This document shows, piece after piece, positions 5,110-5,748 of a DNA stretch of 5,748 bases. Source of the DNA: Alphaproteobacteria bacterium (GTDB lineage Bacteria > Pseudomonadota > Alphaproteobacteria > Puniceispirillales > Puniceispirillaceae). The notes under the pieces are model-generated. The model saw only the letters and a list, made by a program, of their open reading frames with translations, had not been told where the DNA came from and did no database searches. A program made the position numbers and the translations under genes. Within the stretch, counting starts at the first letter, position 1, and the number at the start of each line of letters is the position of its first letter. The stretch lies in assembly GCA_011525265.1 (NCBI GenBank), contig WTHV01000121.1, positions 1 to 5,748 of the forward strand, read 5' to 3'.

Positions 5110-5157
5110 TTATCACTGTTTGTTAATGAAATATTAAGACTTCCTGAGGTTCTGGTA

Positions 5158-5748
5158 ATGATCGAACTTGTCGCCATAGATAATCGCACAGCAGAGGCTG
5201 AATTGCTTCGCATGGCGGCTGATTTTGCGCAATCACGGTTATTTGCGCCCAAGCAGGCAAAGCGCATCGCTGTGGTTGTTGAGGTCTCAGGTGATGAGCC
5301 TGCAAGACCCACAACACGCGACCAATTAGCCCAAAAAGCAGGCCTGTTTCGATCTGCCAAATATCATTATGTATTTTGTGTATCTGTGGCACATGGTTTT
5401 GAGGCAGCTGTTTTGCAGATGATGCATGAGCTTGTGCATATCGCGCAAATAACAACTCTGCGCTATCAGCTCAAAAGCAGCGTGAAGAAAATTGATGGCA
5501 CGAAACAGACAATTTGGCACGCGCGATGGTGCGGGAAAAAAGCAGGCGTTATTGATGATATTGCATGGCATGAGCGTGCATGGGAACAAGAGGCTGTTGC
5601 CATTGGTGAGCAATTATCGCGCGAATTTTTGAGCTTTATCTATGGCACGCAAGGCACGTTTGAGGCACAAGGCGGCAAGAAAGATTTGCGCTTGCACCCT
5701 GTCTCTATCGCGCTACCAGAAATGCCTTCGCAAGATCAAATGCGCGCT
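5158..5748 (+). CDS. HExxH zinc metallopeptidase-like protein, N-terminal 197 codons (cut by window end)
   Basis: The frame from ATG 5158 is open to the last base; GAGG at 5146-5149 is the Shine-Dalgarno, eight bases upstream. The key feature is QMMHELVHIAQ at residues 87-97, an HExxH zinc site with ligands H90 and H94 and catalytic E91. Further on, WHERAWEQEAVAIGE (137-151) resembles the WExEA element that supplies a third Glu ligand in SprT-like and related small zincins (E143 or E145). Before the site lie an RIAVVVEVSG strand (36-45) and KYHYVFCVSV (68-77), as expected for the beta-sheet edge of a zincin fold. There is no signal peptide or membrane helix in this part, so it is probably cytoplasmic. 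I do not recognise the exact family. The rest of the protein is outside the window; the tail from about 165 on is polar and may be a linker to another domain. Confidence 0.75.
   Translation, partial: MIELVAIDNRTAEAELLRMAADFAQSRLFAPKQAKRIAVVVEVSGDEPARPTTRDQLAQKAGLFRSAKYHYVFCVSVAHGFEAAVLQMMHELVHIAQITTLRYQLKSSVKKIDGTKQTIWHARWCGKKAGVIDDIAWHERAWEQEAVAIGEQLSREFLSFIYGTQGTFEAQGGKKDLRLHPVSIALPEMPSQDQMRA

Larger units (their letters stand above)
4797..5157. other. 361-base intergenic region between two divergent genes
   Basis: No convincing open reading frame on either strand. It holds promoter-like elements for the Ig-repeat gene (4850-4932), a 5-bp hairpin GAGCG/CGCTC (4820-4836) in that gene's leader, a minus-strand terminator-like hairpin (5031-5057), and an AT-rich zone with a -10-like box and inverted repeat (5097-5109) just before the metallopeptidase gene. 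The length exceeds what two simple promoters need. Confidence 0.6.

Noticed and set aside
5106..5613. Three minus-strand frames opposite the metallopeptidase gene
   Set aside because: The plus-strand frame carries HExxH and WExEA motifs and a ribosome site; the minus frames have none.

Overview
The window looks like chromosomal DNA of a moderate-GC, probably marine alphaproteobacterium. Reasons: a solitary BioY biotin transporter, a BioY/AEC/purine-permease style of scattered transporter genes, a small protein ending in the Ala-Asn-Asp-Asn tail often seen in alphaproteobacterial small proteins, Ig-like adhesin repeats typical of marine Proteobacteria, and an alphaproteobacterial-looking photolyase-like protein with its FAD domain first. 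A SAR116-like source is my guess and cannot be proved from this sequence alone. No tRNA, rRNA, CRISPR array, transposase or integrase gene was seen, and codon use looks even throughout.

Layout, left to right. 1-84 (-) is the first 28 codons of an AzgA/NCS2-type purine permease leaving the window. 85-268 is its shared upstream region with bioY and carries a striking pair of 11-bp direct repeats. 269-865 (+) is bioY, the biotin-binding membrane component of an ECF transporter. 870-1805 (-) is an AEC-family permease that converges on bioY with only 4 bases between the stop codons. 1896-2198 (-) is an unrecognised acidic 100-residue protein. 2476-3627 (+) is a 383-residue photolyase/cryptochrome FAD-domain protein with no N-terminal antenna domain and an extra alpha/beta-looking C-terminal region. 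3639-4796 (-) is a secreted protein with three Ig-like repeats. 4797-5157 is a 361-base intergenic region with hairpins and promoter-like elements. 5158 to the end (+) is the first 197 codons of an HExxH metallopeptidase-like protein.

Every gene except the AEC permease and the small acidic protein is flanked by genes on the opposite strand, so this is mostly a row of single-gene units, not one pathway. Two convergent junctions are so tight that the best terminator for one gene lies inside the coding sequence of its neighbour: bioY's possible terminator in the AEC gene, and the Ig-repeat gene's very good terminator in the photolyase-like gene. The common thread among the transporters is uptake of biotin, purines and an unknown organic anion. 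The most interesting gene is the photolyase-like protein. I did not find a multi-gene defence or other obviously novel system; the novelty here lies in single proteins and in overlapping regulatory signals.
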